Source of the DNA: Glebionis coronaria
Taxonomy: Eukaryota; Streptophyta; Magnoliopsida; Asterales; Asteraceae
Direction of reading: 5' to 3'
Assembly (NCBI GenBank): GCA_025667525.1
Contig: JANFOE010000057.1
Span: forward strand, 186,001-250,000
Length of the DNA stretch: 64,000 nt
Numbering within the stretch: the first letter of the stretch is position 1; each line of letters begins with the position of its first letter. Both the position numbers and the translations under genes were made by a program. The notes beneath the pieces are model-generated. The model ran no database searches. It had not been told where the DNA came from and worked only from the letters and a program-made list of their open reading frames with translations. Shown here in pieces: positions 47,481-58,262 of the stretch.

Positions 47481-47835
47481 CGAATTAATTTTTATTTTTA
47501 TTTTTATTTTATTTCAAATTTATTTTTATCATATTTTATTATTTTATTCAGTCATTTATTTACTTTTCTTATCTTTATTTTTATTTTTACCGTTTTGCAT
47601 TATTACTTTTTATTCAGTTTTAATTCGTCCGCTTTAATTTTTGTCGGGTTTTATTTTTATTTGTCATTTGTTTTTAGTTTATTTTTAATATTTTTCGCAT
47701 TCACTTTTTAAATAGAAATAGATAACCAAATTTTCTTTTATCCACAAAAAACGATTGAGTCACACTTTAAACCGAGATCATTCGATTAGTTACCGAGAAT
47801 GATAAGACCAATTAAGAAAATTTTTCTTATTAAAA

Positions 47836-48065
47836 ATCAGTTATTACTACAAAAAGATTGTAAGTAACATTTAAGATTTCTAGTAATGTTGTTACATGTT
47901 TAAATGATAGTATGTGTAAGTAATATAGTGCTAGCTACTGATAGAAGTAATTTTTCTTTTTATCGACGTCATCAGAAATATGTCTTCCTATTTTCATCCC
48001 ATCGTTACATCTGATTCAGAACCAGAAATCTTTACCTTTTGGATTTTCCTAAACCTTTAGTACTA
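47836..48065 (+). pseudogene. family X copy 1 internal region, truncated ORF
   Basis: Continues family X after the Athila-like insertion. From about 47966 a frame IDVIRNMSSYFHPIVTSDSE aligns with IDVSRNRYPYLPHIIILSDS at 54210 in copy 2, so it is the start of the same small protein. It ends with a stop at about 48059 and is cut at 48066 by the second X LTR. Confidence 0.6.
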
Positions 48066-48786
48066 TGTGACAATCCTCAAATTTCACATCTATGCTATAA
48101 GCTATGATTCTCTCAATATGAAAAATTTTTCTTGAAATTTTTGCTTTCTGTACCTTACTTGATAAGATGAACTGCTTCTCACAACCTGAATTGCAATTAC
48201 AACATATTCCTATATGTTGAATACAATGTATATATCAAGTCTAAGATCTAAAAGTGATCTAATAGGTTCAATATTAATAAGAACATCTCAAATATAACTG
48301 TGATGCCCAAAATTCCCTTAGAAATCTTATAATCCCTATAAATGAGTTGTAAACTCAAGAATGGTAAACTATGAATGGAGAATACATATGAATAAGTCAT
48401 TATGAATTATAAATAAGTTGTAAACTATACTTTGAATACATAATAATACCAAAGAATGGCAAGAACAAACCATACAAAGCTAAGTATAAGTAACTGTACA
48501 TAATAGTCTAGATCACCACCTAAAAACCCTTGATAATCAATATTTCAAGCAATGTAACTACATAAAATCTATGTTTTAGTATAAAAAACAATATACTAAT
48601 TACAATCTATCATATAAAGGAAAGTTAATTGATCACAAAATGCTAATATTCACTAATCCAAGACTAATTACAAGTTAAGACCTAGTAACCAAGATTAGCG
48701 TATAAAATCCAGTATACATTAAATTAGAGTCTAATCCTTTGCCATAAATTATAAAACACAACTACATATCATATTAAGAATATACA

Positions 48787-48802
48787 TTTATTTCAAGTCA
48801 AG
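48787..48802. repeat. LINE target-site duplication, left copy (16 bp)
   Basis: TTTATTTCAAGTCAAG, identical to 51054-51069. The paralogous LTR copy 1 has the unoccupied site (CATTTCAAGTTAAG, about 15650). Confidence 0.9.
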
Positions 48803-51053
48803 CTTTTTTGGTAATGGGTTTCCCCGGTAAATCGATTAACCAAAAAAACGGTGAAGTACAAATGGAATGTGGTTAAGGTACCACATTAACCTCAAGCTAA
48901 ACAGCTTGATAAAAAACTAACTCTAGTGCTTATGACAAGCCATAAACACTTACAAAACACCCAGTACCCAACAAAATGAACCAAACTAGCTAACAGCTTC
49001 CATGAAGGAATTTCCACCTGCATTTGTTTTAGGGAATAAATTGGTTGTTTCATAATAAACCATTTCAACCTCGTCTTCTTCATCATCATGATCCAATACA
49101 GAGTAAGATTTGATGTAGATAGCCCAACACCCGATGATGACGTATCAATAGACTTCATCTTGGGCAAAGAAACAGTCTTCGCAGTAGTCACTCCCTTCAT
49201 CGGGTTACTAATTGTAGCTTTAGGAACAAATTTAACATTCGGCTGAACCGATGAACGAGTAAACTTACCACCCATGAAAGTTTCGTCATCTTTATCTTTC
49301 TTTTGGTCACTGTTTGGAAACCATCATTATTCTCAACAACAGGAATAGCACGAGAAGTAGATGGACCAGTACTAGCAGTAGGAACTATAGGAGAAGCAAC
49401 CACCTTATTAGAGCATTGATCAATAGAGTGACCAAAAGTCATACACTCAGCACATCTAGGAGGTCTCCATTCATATTCAACACGGATAGTTTCCTTTATA
49501 AAACCCTCCCCCGAAAGAGAAGGGACACCAATGGTAACAACATCCACAAAATCAGCCTCAACATTAACCTCAATTAAGCATCTGGCAAAACTACTCCGAC
49601 CCCATGACTCCTTACACATAGAACTAGTGTAGGAATCTAGCATCACAGGGTTTACTATGAAAGAAGCAATCAAACTAATTCCATCTTCTTCAAAGACTTG
49701 AATAGGCACATCATTTAATTTTACCCAAACACGAATACGAGTCAATTCTTCTTTAATCAACCTAGTATCCATCGACCATTTTTTGAGAATGATCAGAGAT
49801 CTACGAATCAACCACGGGCCCTCCTCTAAAACTGCTTCTAAACCAGCAAGTGAATTGAATTTGAAAAAGAAAAAAACCTTAGAATTCATCATAATCTGTG
49901 TCAACCCATGTTTCACCCAGTTGTTTCTAAGATAATAATCCACAACCGGGAAAGCCATTCTCTTTCCAATAAAGTAACCATATAGAGTATGTTCAAGACG
50001 ATGACTGACCTTTTGAACCACTTTACGAGGAATAGAGACATTTACACCATCAAAAACATCTTCTGACACCAATTGACGAAAACTACCATTATCAACAGAC
50101 TGCTCCATTTCAGTTGCACTAGTATTACAAATAGAAGCAAGCGTATCCATTTTATTAGAAAACTCAGTGGTAATATCCTCAATCAACTGTACATAATCAT
50201 TACTTGCACCATTCGAACCACCCCCTTTGATCCTCAACTCAACTTCATATGCACACAATAAAATATAGATCTCCTTCAATCGTTCACTGGTAACCAACTA
50301 ACAGATATCAAATTCGCCAACTTTAAATTGCGCTTGAGCTCACAAAATTCAGCCACCGTGTGTAGTGGTGTCCCAAAAACCTTACCATTCACATCAATCA
50401 TACAAGGCTACATCTTATTAAGTAACGCAGCCTTTGCATCCACATCTATCCTCGAATATTCATTACGTTCAAGTGAAACAACATTAGTCGAAACACTGTT
50501 GGAATCCGCCATATTAAATTAACCAGCCAATCAATTAAATAATCAAACCTACTGATTAAATAATCACACGAGACAGTGCGAAACAATAAATGTGAAACAA
50601 TAAAACCTACCAACGAATGAAAACCAATCATTACCCTACCAAACTGACACACTAACAACGATTTAATAAACCAACCGAGACCCTACCACAAAAACCCTAA
50701 AACGACAATAAATACTTGACACAAGAAAAAACAAATAGAAAACAAAGTCGCTCAGTACCCACGTGATGCACAATAAATATTGATGATTAAAACTGACAAA
50801 TTATGCGACATTAACAACCGATTAAGACAAAACAAAAGCAAGGTTCAATGACGGCTGAAAAAAAACAAAAAAAACACCAATTTAATTAACCCTAAAACCA
50901 ATCAACCAAACAAGGACTTTGTTAACTCAAGAATAATCAATGATTAATCGAGAAAACATCATCATTCTAAGGTATTCGGATTAAAGGAAAAAGAAAATCA
51001 GGATATGAGAAAAAAGGAATTTTTTTTCGGCAGCCATTGATGTTTTTAGGGTT
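48803..51053 (-). mobile_element. ORF1-only LINE (half-LINE), 2.25 kb
   Basis: Clean insertion with a 16-bp target duplication. On the minus strand: a 5' UTR of about 540 bases (from 51053), ORF1 (50512 to about 49000), then directly the 3' tail shared by the other LINEs, with a short A-run at 48803-48809. No endonuclease or RT coding is present between ORF1 and the tail, so ORF2 (several kb) is missing in an otherwise end-to-end copy. Confidence 0.85.
48990..50512 (-). pseudogene. LINE ORF1 protein (DUF4283-like, CCHC knuckle)
   Basis: ATG at 50512 (MADSNSVSTNVVSLERNEYS). A TAG is the 35th codon, and the frame changes near 50290. From there 366 codons are open: a coiled/charged N-part, then the DUF4283-type segment (LEHTLYGYFIGKRMAFPVVD, FFFFKFNSLAGLEAVLEEGP, IRVWVKLNDVPIQVF), then a CCHC knuckle CAECMTFGHSIDQC. 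A further shift near 49290 moves to the frame with FTRSSVQPNVKFVPK to about 49000. Family role: RNA binding in the LINE ribonucleoprotein. Disrupted by one nonsense and two frameshifts. Confidence 0.8.
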
Positions 51054-51069
51054 TTTATTTCAAGTCAAG
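51054..51069. repeat. LINE target-site duplication, right copy (16 bp)
   Basis: TTTATTTCAAGTCAAG, same as 48787-48802. Confidence 0.9.
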
Positions 51070-52117
51070 TTACAAGTTGGTAAAGCATAAGGTACAAGTT
51101 ATCAAAGCATAGGATCTTAAGCTCCCATAATTGTCTCTAGAATATGATCAACCTATACAAACCATAAATTAAAAATGTAGAATCCCTAGAAGTCATAAAC
51201 ATACTATATAAGGCCTAGAATAAGTGTCTATAAAGGTACAAACACTAATTACCCAAGATAGAAAGTCATTAGGATTAATGACCTAGAAACCCTAATATTA
51301 AGAAATCTACATGGAATCATCACCTAGTTCTTTTTGGACAAGTCTATAAGATATGAATTCATTAAGGTTATGAGATTATATTAAAACAATGTAAAAGTAT
51401 CCTAATGCAAAAGGTACAAGATTTCAATGCATGGCTTGTAAGTTAGGTCAAAATGAGTATTTTCACCCTTTGGACATGTTTACTTAGAATAACTTAATAA
51501 AACCAATGTAGGGACTTCATGAAAACATTGAGGACAATGTAGGATGTATAAATTGAGTTTACAACAGTATTTAGTTGAAGGATAATCACATTTACTAAGA
51601 TAAAACCCTAGATCATTAGAAAACCTAACCCACCTAAGTTTTCTTCTCATTTTCACATCAAACCTTTGTTAAACTTCAAAACAAGGACCCAAATCTCTTA
51701 AATAGAATGTATATACCCTAATTAAACCCTAGTCCATCACTAATCACATTCCTAAGCCTTTAATCACCAAAATCACAAAGTATAAAGTTACAAGCCCTAA
51801 TTTAGACCTGTTTTTATGTTTTCCCTCCAAAAACCTATTTCAAACCATTCCCTCCCATTCCAACTTTGAAAATCAGATATTTTATATGTCATAAGATATT
51901 TTCCATGTGATTTCAAGTAGGTGCATCACCTACTTGAAGCTACACATCATCAAACATATCTATATCTTCCCGTGAGGTATTTTTAGCCACAAAACTAAAA
52001 TATTTTCCATCCTAGACTCTAGGAACTTGCATAGATATTCCCTAGCTTCCCTTAGTCATTAAGTTATCCATTATACACGTCCATATCAAAAACTTGGAGC
52101 TTAAGGGTTAGAAATAG

Positions 52118-52125
52118 TATAAATA
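52118..52125 (+). promoter_or_regulatory. TATA box of family X LTR copy 2
   Basis: TATAAATA followed by GGGGTC, matching the box at 16661 in copy 1. Confidence 0.55.
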
Positions 52126-53990
52126 GGGGTCTTTAGCTTCATTTTAGAATCATCCCTCACTTTCAATCTTCTACTCCTATAAATTATGTTCTCACACCAC
52201 CATTGAAGCTATAAGAAGTCCCTAAGATCAGTGGCAATCTTTGAAAGAAGTTCTAAGAGTTTTTGAAGAGTTATGAGGAAGATATAGTCCATATACCCCA
52301 TTAGGAGCCATTTTGGAGCATCCTAGGTAATCATTTTATTAACTAAGCTTTGATCTTGTTATAATACTTTCTTAGAGTTTTTATAATGTCAAAGTTATGT
52401 TAGAAAGATAATCTAAACGAAACTAAGTCATTTCATCATTTTAAATGAAAGTTATAAGTTAAAGATGTCTTAAAACCCTAGTTTTGTAATTTACATAAAA
52501 TAATAAGCAAAAACCCATTTCAAAAGCTATAATTCTGAAGAAATGTTGCTATTATGATAAAAAAAACTTCTTTTTAAACTTTGTTTTAAAATCCTAGATC
52601 ATTTTGTCTATTTTTGAGGTTGTTATGTGATTTTTACAAGTATAGAGACTAAAACTGTCATTTTTGAAACTATTTAACATTTTGGGCCAAAAGTTTCATT
52701 TTATGAAATTTAAATATATAATAATAAATGTTGAAAAGTTTGAGGTCCTAAGGTTAAACATTGAAGGTTTAAAATACAAATACTAAAACTATATACTTAA
52801 GGGGTTAAAAGTGTAATTATACCAAAATATAACCAAAAGGGCTATTTTTGCCAACTTTGAAACTAAAAAAGATTAATCATGAATATGAGAAGTAATGAAA
52901 GTATCATGTTAGTAAGGAGCTTTGTATAAAGATGTTCCATCTCGATATTTCGTTCTGACTGAGTGGTTGGGTTTCCGATTTAAAGTGCCCTCGCTTCTTA
53001 AATGTTTATAGAATGGATTCTAAGTATGATAGCCCAAACAATGGTGCTATAATTACAACCAAATATTAATAAAAGAATATATAACCAAACACTTAACAAT
53101 ATTGAACCAAAAATCAAAGACTTGATACTATACACAATGTATTAATCCAGGTTTATGTGAGATCAAGCTGTTATTCATGAGACCAAGTTGTAGTTTGTAT
53201 GATCAAGCTATTTATCTGTGAATGAAATATATCTGATTATAGCTCGGATTCTATGGACATAAGGTGAGTTCATAGCCTCACTTTTTAAATGCATTCTAAA
53301 TGATTTCAAAACCCGTGAAGGGGATATATGCTAAAACTGGAATACAAGTGCTATTAAAATTGTATGGTATGATTATTGACACTATGTTTACTACTACCAT
53401 TAATGTCCCTTTTTAATCGTGAACCGCTAATCATTTTATTGAAAATGAGCGCTAATATTATGAATAGTACTCTTTGGGGTTTGGCATCCCCTATCTGGGC
53501 AAGTCGCGCTTGCTAGTAGCTGAAGGTTTCTACCTTGGCTAAACAGATACACTTCATTTTGCTTAACTCAGGAGTTTGGAAAACTGCCTGCATAAGGGCA
53601 ATTTGTTGGTTTCTGTATGTCAAGTAACGGTACATGAGCATAGTGTAGTATGATGACTATTTTATGTGGGTGTATAACAATGTAGCACGGAGGACATACT
53701 TGTATTCAAAACATGTTACTGAACCTTTGTGTTGACTTTAAGCATATATCTCAGGAATTGTTGATTGATAGCATGGAGCAGCACAAGGATGGCATGAAGA
53801 GGCACAAGACTAATAATATTCTAGATTTTAGGAACCTCATATTGTAAAACTCTGATTTTTCAATGAAATATAAAGAAAGTTGATTTCATCACTCTTTTGA
53901 GTTGTTTTCTATAATTATGACTTGTGTTCTATGAAAAATACCCCAGATCAATGTTCTACTGCGTAAAGGTAAAATAGGGTTGTTACATAT

Positions 53991-54004
53991 TGGTACTCAG
54001 AGCC
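53991..54004 (+). promoter_or_regulatory. primer-binding site of family X copy 2
   Basis: TGGTACTCAGAGCC three bases after the LTR end; variant of TGGTATCAGAGCC, followed by ATGGTTATAGAGAAC as in copy 1. Confidence 0.75.
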
Positions 54005-54400
54005 ATGGTTATAGAGAACAAGAATTAAAATCTTGACTAGAACTACTTTTAAAATAATTTCAAGAAAGTCCTCCGTGCCAATGCCAGTGCTGCTACAAGA
54101 ATGAGGTAATATTTTACCAATACTAGTACTGCTACCCTGCAGAACAATGCGTAAATGATACCATGTTTATGTATAGGTACTTATGAGTAAGCAATAAGTT
54201 AGGATTTATCGACGTCTCTAGAAATAGGTATCCCTATCTCCCTCATATTATCATCTTATCAGATTCTCAAAAAGAGCGTTCTGCAAGTGTTCCTGATAAC
54301 TTCCCAAAGTATATTTTTACTCTCCCGATGAATAATCCTTATGATACTTCAGAAAAAACACCAAAAGACCAGAAAATCCCAAAATCCGTTTTACCCTTTG

Positions 54401-54405
54401 ATGAA
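54401..54405. repeat. target-site duplication of solo LTR, left
   Basis: ATGAA before TGTAACACCCC; the right flank is ATGAC (57473-57477), one base different. Confidence 0.6.
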
Positions 54406-55659
54406 TGTAACACCCCATTTTGGTAAATGAAATGTCACGCGTGATTATGGTGTGTCATCAAAGCATACAAGGATAAATGTATAAAACATCACATGACGAT
54501 AAAGGAAATACCGGAAACAAACATCGGTACCCCAAAAGTAGAACTCATCACACACAAACATAAGTATTGTAAATGAAAAGGACTAAACAATGTCCATAGA
54601 AATGAGTATCAAAGTATGAAGAAATGCATAAAGTAATGAAGGCTAGGAAGCTTCCAGTCCATATGCACGTACGCTTAAAGTCTACGAGCGTCCCTGAGTA
54701 CCTGCCGTTTTGGGAACATGAAAGGAAAACGGCTGAGTATAAAGCTCAGTGCACGGATATACATGTATAGCATGAATAATATAAGCATTTAAGCATATAG
54801 CAGCGGAAATGTCTAAGTCCTGGAAAACCTGGTATAACTTAGTAAAACTGGTTTTATAGTTTGAAAAGCCTTATGTTTATCTTATAAAAACTGTTTAACA
54901 TGTTTGCCATTAGCCAATATAGGTCATGAAATATCAACGTGCATGAATACTTGGAGGGGTGACCTCGTCATGCAATTAGAAGGGCTGCCTCTAATTAATA
55001 TAAGTTTTTGGGTAGGAGGGATTAGCTCCTTGTGAAGGATGCAACGCACACACCATATTCACCTGATTAATCTGTAAAAACATGTAATCTAGGATGCACC
55101 CATACGCCCCACATGATAATAATAATATGGCCAAAAGCTGAAGGGACGCCACGAGCTATCACTCCGCCGTGGTGAAGTCATAACACTGGTGCCTCCAGTG
55201 TTATGGTTATGGTACCTCCATAACTAGGTGAAACTGTTCATGCATGTATATGGCTTTAGGTATCTATTTAAACATAAGCAATTCAAAACATATAAAACAT
55301 ATACTGAGAAAACAGTTGGCTAAATACGGGGAATCCTAATAAGAAAAGAATGTCCATACTGACAGGACGGAGAATCCGTACCTTGTGTCCAGTGAACGAA
55401 GAAGACGAACGGAAGAGAGTCCTACTTCGATCTCACTAATGCTACATAGATAATATACGTGTATAAGTATTCTGATTACTGTATACGTAACTGGTTTTAT
55501 ATCATGTCTTAGCTCGTTTTATATGTCCATGTCTGTTTTACTGTTTTTAACGTTATGCTGTGTTTATCATGTATTCTGTCTATTCTGATTAAGTATTACT
55601 TGTATTTCTTGTATCATTATACTTGTTGTGTAATAATAATTAACATACTAAAAATAGCA

Positions 55660-55830
55660 GGTTTCCTAAAATAGAAAGTTTCCAAAAAATAGAAAGTTTC
55701 CAAAAATAGATAGTTTCCAAAAACATAATAACTGCCTTAAATAAATAAGTTTCTAAAAATAAAAAGTTTGCATAAATAGATTAGCTGCTTAAAATAAATA
55801 AGTTTCTAAAAATAGAAAGTTTCCATAAAT
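55660..55830 (+). repeat. degenerate GTTTCCAAAAATAGAAA tandem
   Basis: Decayed about 17-bp units (AAATAGAAAGTTTCCAA); the inverted LTR at 63350-63590 has cleaner copies. Confidence 0.75.
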
Positions 55831-56339
55831 AGAAATAAGCTGAATTATTAAGCTAATAATATAAGCTTAAGTTTTACTGATTATTATTCTAAGTCATGTG
55901 ATATATATTATAGTTTATTAATTATTACATGTAAATTAAATAAACTACAGGTTATAAGATTTAATTAAATATAACATGATTTAATTAAATAAAAGTTTAT
56001 AAAATACTTAGGTTAGAACGTGTATTAATACTTATATTAATATAACCTAAGTTATGTAAAATAATTAATTATAAGACATGTTTAGTAAGTAATTAATTAT
56101 ATAGTCTAATTAAATAATAAATACTTAGGTTAAAATTCATGTATTATTAATAATAATAATAACCTAAGTCATGTCCAAATTAAATTAATTATGTACATGT
56201 TTAATTAATTTAATCAATCTTGTAATTATTTATCTTATAAAAATAATTAACTTGTAAAAAAATTAAGTCGTGAGTCGAACCCGTGTTTAAATCTAACATG
56301 TCATGAACCGTGTTTTAATTTACTAAGCGTGTCGTGAAC

Positions 56340-56405
56340 CGTGTTCATGAACCCGTGAACCAGACCCGTGAACCGGACCCGTGAACCGAACCCGTGAACC
56401 GAACA
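56340..56405 (+). repeat. 13-bp tandem CCCGTGAACCGAA
   Basis: Four to five adjacent units of CCCGTGAACCRRA within the solo LTR. Confidence 0.8.
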
Positions 56406-56420
56406 AACACACACCTTAAC

Positions 56421-56740
56421 AGTGGCAAACCGGCTTGGCCGGTTGCTACTGTTTTCGCAAAACAGCCACCGGCCCATGCTGGTGGTTCCCTTGGTCTTGG
56501 CTAGCCGCCGGCTAGCAAACGTTTCCCCTGCTTTCCTTATTTAGCCACCGGCTTAAGCCGGTGGTGCATGTTTGTTCTTAGCCGAGACCCACAAAGCCAA
56601 AGCACACCCCGAGGTGTGTCGGGGTTCCCTTATTCTTGCGGCCGGGACACAACAACATCACACCGAGACCATGGGGTCTCGGTTGATGCTCAACAAAGCA
56701 AGCCGAGACCATGGGGTCTTGGTTCCTTGCGTCGGCCGAA
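56421..56740 (+). repeat. cluster of GC-rich palindromes in the solo LTR
   Basis: AACCGGC-TTG-GCCGGTT (56428-56444), the perfect 20-bp palindrome CCACCGGCTTAAGCCGGTGG (56545-56564), CCGAGACC-ATGG-GGTCTCGG (56663-56682) and a decayed repeat of the last at about 56702-56722. GC-rich island in AT-rich DNA. Confidence 0.85.
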
Positions 56741-57882
56741 CAAACCCTCCCATGATTAATTACATGTTAGTTAACTTGTTTTTTTATAACTCTATGATTT
56801 CATGTTTTATTATTTAATAAAAACATAAAAAGAAAAGGGGTTTAATGATTTATCGAATACGTGAAACAATGAAGAATGAAAACACGAACACCCTCGCAAG
56901 AATTGATCACCAAAATCAACCAGTCACACCCTTTGTGGTGTTTGTACCCGGCGGCCAAGAGGAGAGAAAAGAGAGATTTAGGGTTTTGATATTTTCTAAT
57001 ATTCTGTGATTATGAAAAATATGATCCCCCTTCTTTTCTTATTTAGTTAAAAGTCAAATGGGCTTGGACTTTTCTTGTGTTCTTGCCGCGGGTATGTGGG
57101 GCCCACAAGGGGAAACCCATTGTTTTTCGTGTCTAAATATTATACGTGTTCTCGTGTCGTGTTTACGTGATTTATTTAGTTATCGTTCGTGTCGTAAACT
57201 ATATTTATTCGTAATCGTAATAGATATACGTAAATACGTAATAATAAGTTCGTGATCATTTACGTTCATGATTTTCATGTTCGTGATTATAATTATTGTT
57301 GATAATAATTATCGTGTCTTAATACGTAATAAATACTTATCGTGTAATAACACGTATGTAATACTTGTAAATTCCTAATCGTGAAACGTAAACGTGCTAA
57401 ATAAGGAAAGTTCTAATCATGTATGTACGATCATAAGGGTACTATTCATGGTAAAAGCATGCGGGTTTTACAATGACGACCCTTATATGCAAGTTATACG
57501 AGCATATAATGAAGCAGTAAATTTTACAAATCGACACCAAGATTTTCCATCACCTTACCCTATTAATGTACTCTCACCTATATCTGAAACCTTAACCAAA
57601 AATACCTATGAACAAATTAAAGATATCCTACTGTATATGAAAGAATTTCCTCCCGAGCGTATTGAAGATCTTGAAGATAAAGTTGAAGGGCTTAGGAAAA
57701 GCCAGTGAATTATACAACGAGATTTTGAGAAGGAGATTTTGAAGAAATCAAGGCTAAGTTGTGGATAAGACAAATGATACACAATGAAGAAATTGTTCAA
57801 GCTCGACTGAAGATTTCTACTTTTGAGTTAGTCATTGAGAACATTCAAATTAGACATCGAGCCAAACACACGAAGTCTTTTT

Positions 57883-58262
57883 GATACCATCAAAGAACTT
57901 AAGAGGGAGAGATGAAAACATTAGACTATTAAGTTGTAAATACTTTCAACTTTATGTCTTTACTTTTATATTAACAAAGAAGCTTGTCCTGTAAGTTTAA
58001 ACATGACAAGTTGTTAATGAATAAAAGTCATGTTTCTCATCTTGTCGTTTCATATTTATTTTGAGGAGTAAGAAACCCCTATTTCTTGGATTTCTCATAA
58101 ATGATTATGAATTAAATTGCGTTAATTCAAGAAGAAAGCATATACTTGACAAAGTATATATTTTTGGAATTTCCGTTATCTTCAATGATAGTGCGAATTA
58201 TCAGTTGAATATAACCCGCAAAATTTGAAGAAAGACTTAAGAAGATATATGGTATGCTTGGC
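57883..58262 (+). other. family X internal, non-coding
   Basis: No supported frame. Holds AATAAAAG-type strings (58018 region) that could be polyadenylation signals. Ends at the LINE poly-T. Confidence 0.4.

Larger units (their letters stand above)
18698..47835 (+). mobile_element. Athila/Tat-like gypsy element, gutted by nested insertions
   Basis: Two direct 1.9-kb LTRs (18698-20607 and 45907-47835) of clearly similar sequence enclose a tRNA primer site of the GGCGC type (20608) and a Cys-rich ORF (20933-22145). Everything from 22146 to about 45700 is later insertions. Its own RT and integrase are not visible. It interrupts the 5' untranslated region of family X copy 1. Flanks read ATAAG before and ATCAG after, a possible decayed 5-bp duplication, but boundary choice is uncertain. 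Confidence 0.75.
45907..47835 (+). repeat. Athila/Tat-like 3' LTR
   Basis: Direct copy of 18698-20607, from TGTGAAAACACTTATCC to CTTATTAAAA. It retains TATA box TATAAATA at 46344. The ATTCCGAATT array at 46890-47480 is cleaner than in the 5' copy. The first 20 bases around the boundary (ATAAGTG-TGAAAA-CACTTAT, 45902-45921) form a perfect 7-bp stem. Confidence 0.8.
48066..53987 (+). repeat. family X LTR, copy 2 (about 3.65 kb plus LINE insertion)
   Basis: TGTGACAATCCTCAAATTTC at the start, AAAATAGGGTTGTTACA at the end, then a primer site. Aligns with 14931-18573, with a LINE at 48803-51053 inserted and duplicated target. Because a primer site and the small ORF follow, this acts as a 5' LTR of a second X unit, inserted in (or in tandem with) copy 1; TACTA precedes it. 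Confidence 0.85.
54406..57472 (+). mobile_element. solo LTR, 3,067 bp
   Basis: TGTAACACCCCATTTTGG to GCATGCGGGTTTTACA, with no primer site after it and near-identical 5-bp flanks, splitting an open frame. The same family occurs at 4091-4716 (end only) and 61955-64000 (inverted). It contains A-rich TTTCC minisatellite-like repeats (55660-55830), a CCCGTGAACCGAA tandem (56340-56405), GC-rich palindromes (56425-56740) and a TACGT/CGTGTT-rich end. Confidence 0.8.
54190..57708 (+). pseudogene. family X small protein, split by a solo LTR
   Basis: The first part (about 54198-54405) reads GFIDVSRNRYPYLPHIIILS, FPKYIFTLPMNNPYDTSEKT, up to VLPFDE. The solo LTR 54406-57472 intervenes. The second part (57473-57708) reads DDPYMQVIRAYNEAVNFTNR, YPINVLSPISETL, DILLYMKEFPPERIEDLEDK and ends at TGA 57706-57708. 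Removing the LTR and one 5-bp duplication puts both halves in one frame. The start codon is not identified; a stop lies just before 54198. It is acidic with a predicted helical, coiled-coil-like end. A shifted frame continues to about 57882 (EEIKAKLWIRQMIHNEEIVQ). No pol domain follows. I do not recognise it; it may be a gag-region protein of a pol-less LTR element. Confidence 0.55.

Noticed and set aside
48066..53987. 3' LTR of X copy 1
   Set aside because: A primer site and the ORF start follow it, and no polypurine tract precedes it.
56568..56817. Two overlapping frames of about 63 and 81 codons in the solo LTR
   Set aside because: They read through the palindrome cluster; no domain, and the inverted LTR copy does not keep them.
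57473..57882. Endogenous pararetrovirus coiled-coil protein
   Set aside because: Considered because of the acidic helical text, but no viral RT, movement or coat motif is nearby, and the frame belongs to an LTR element with a primer site.
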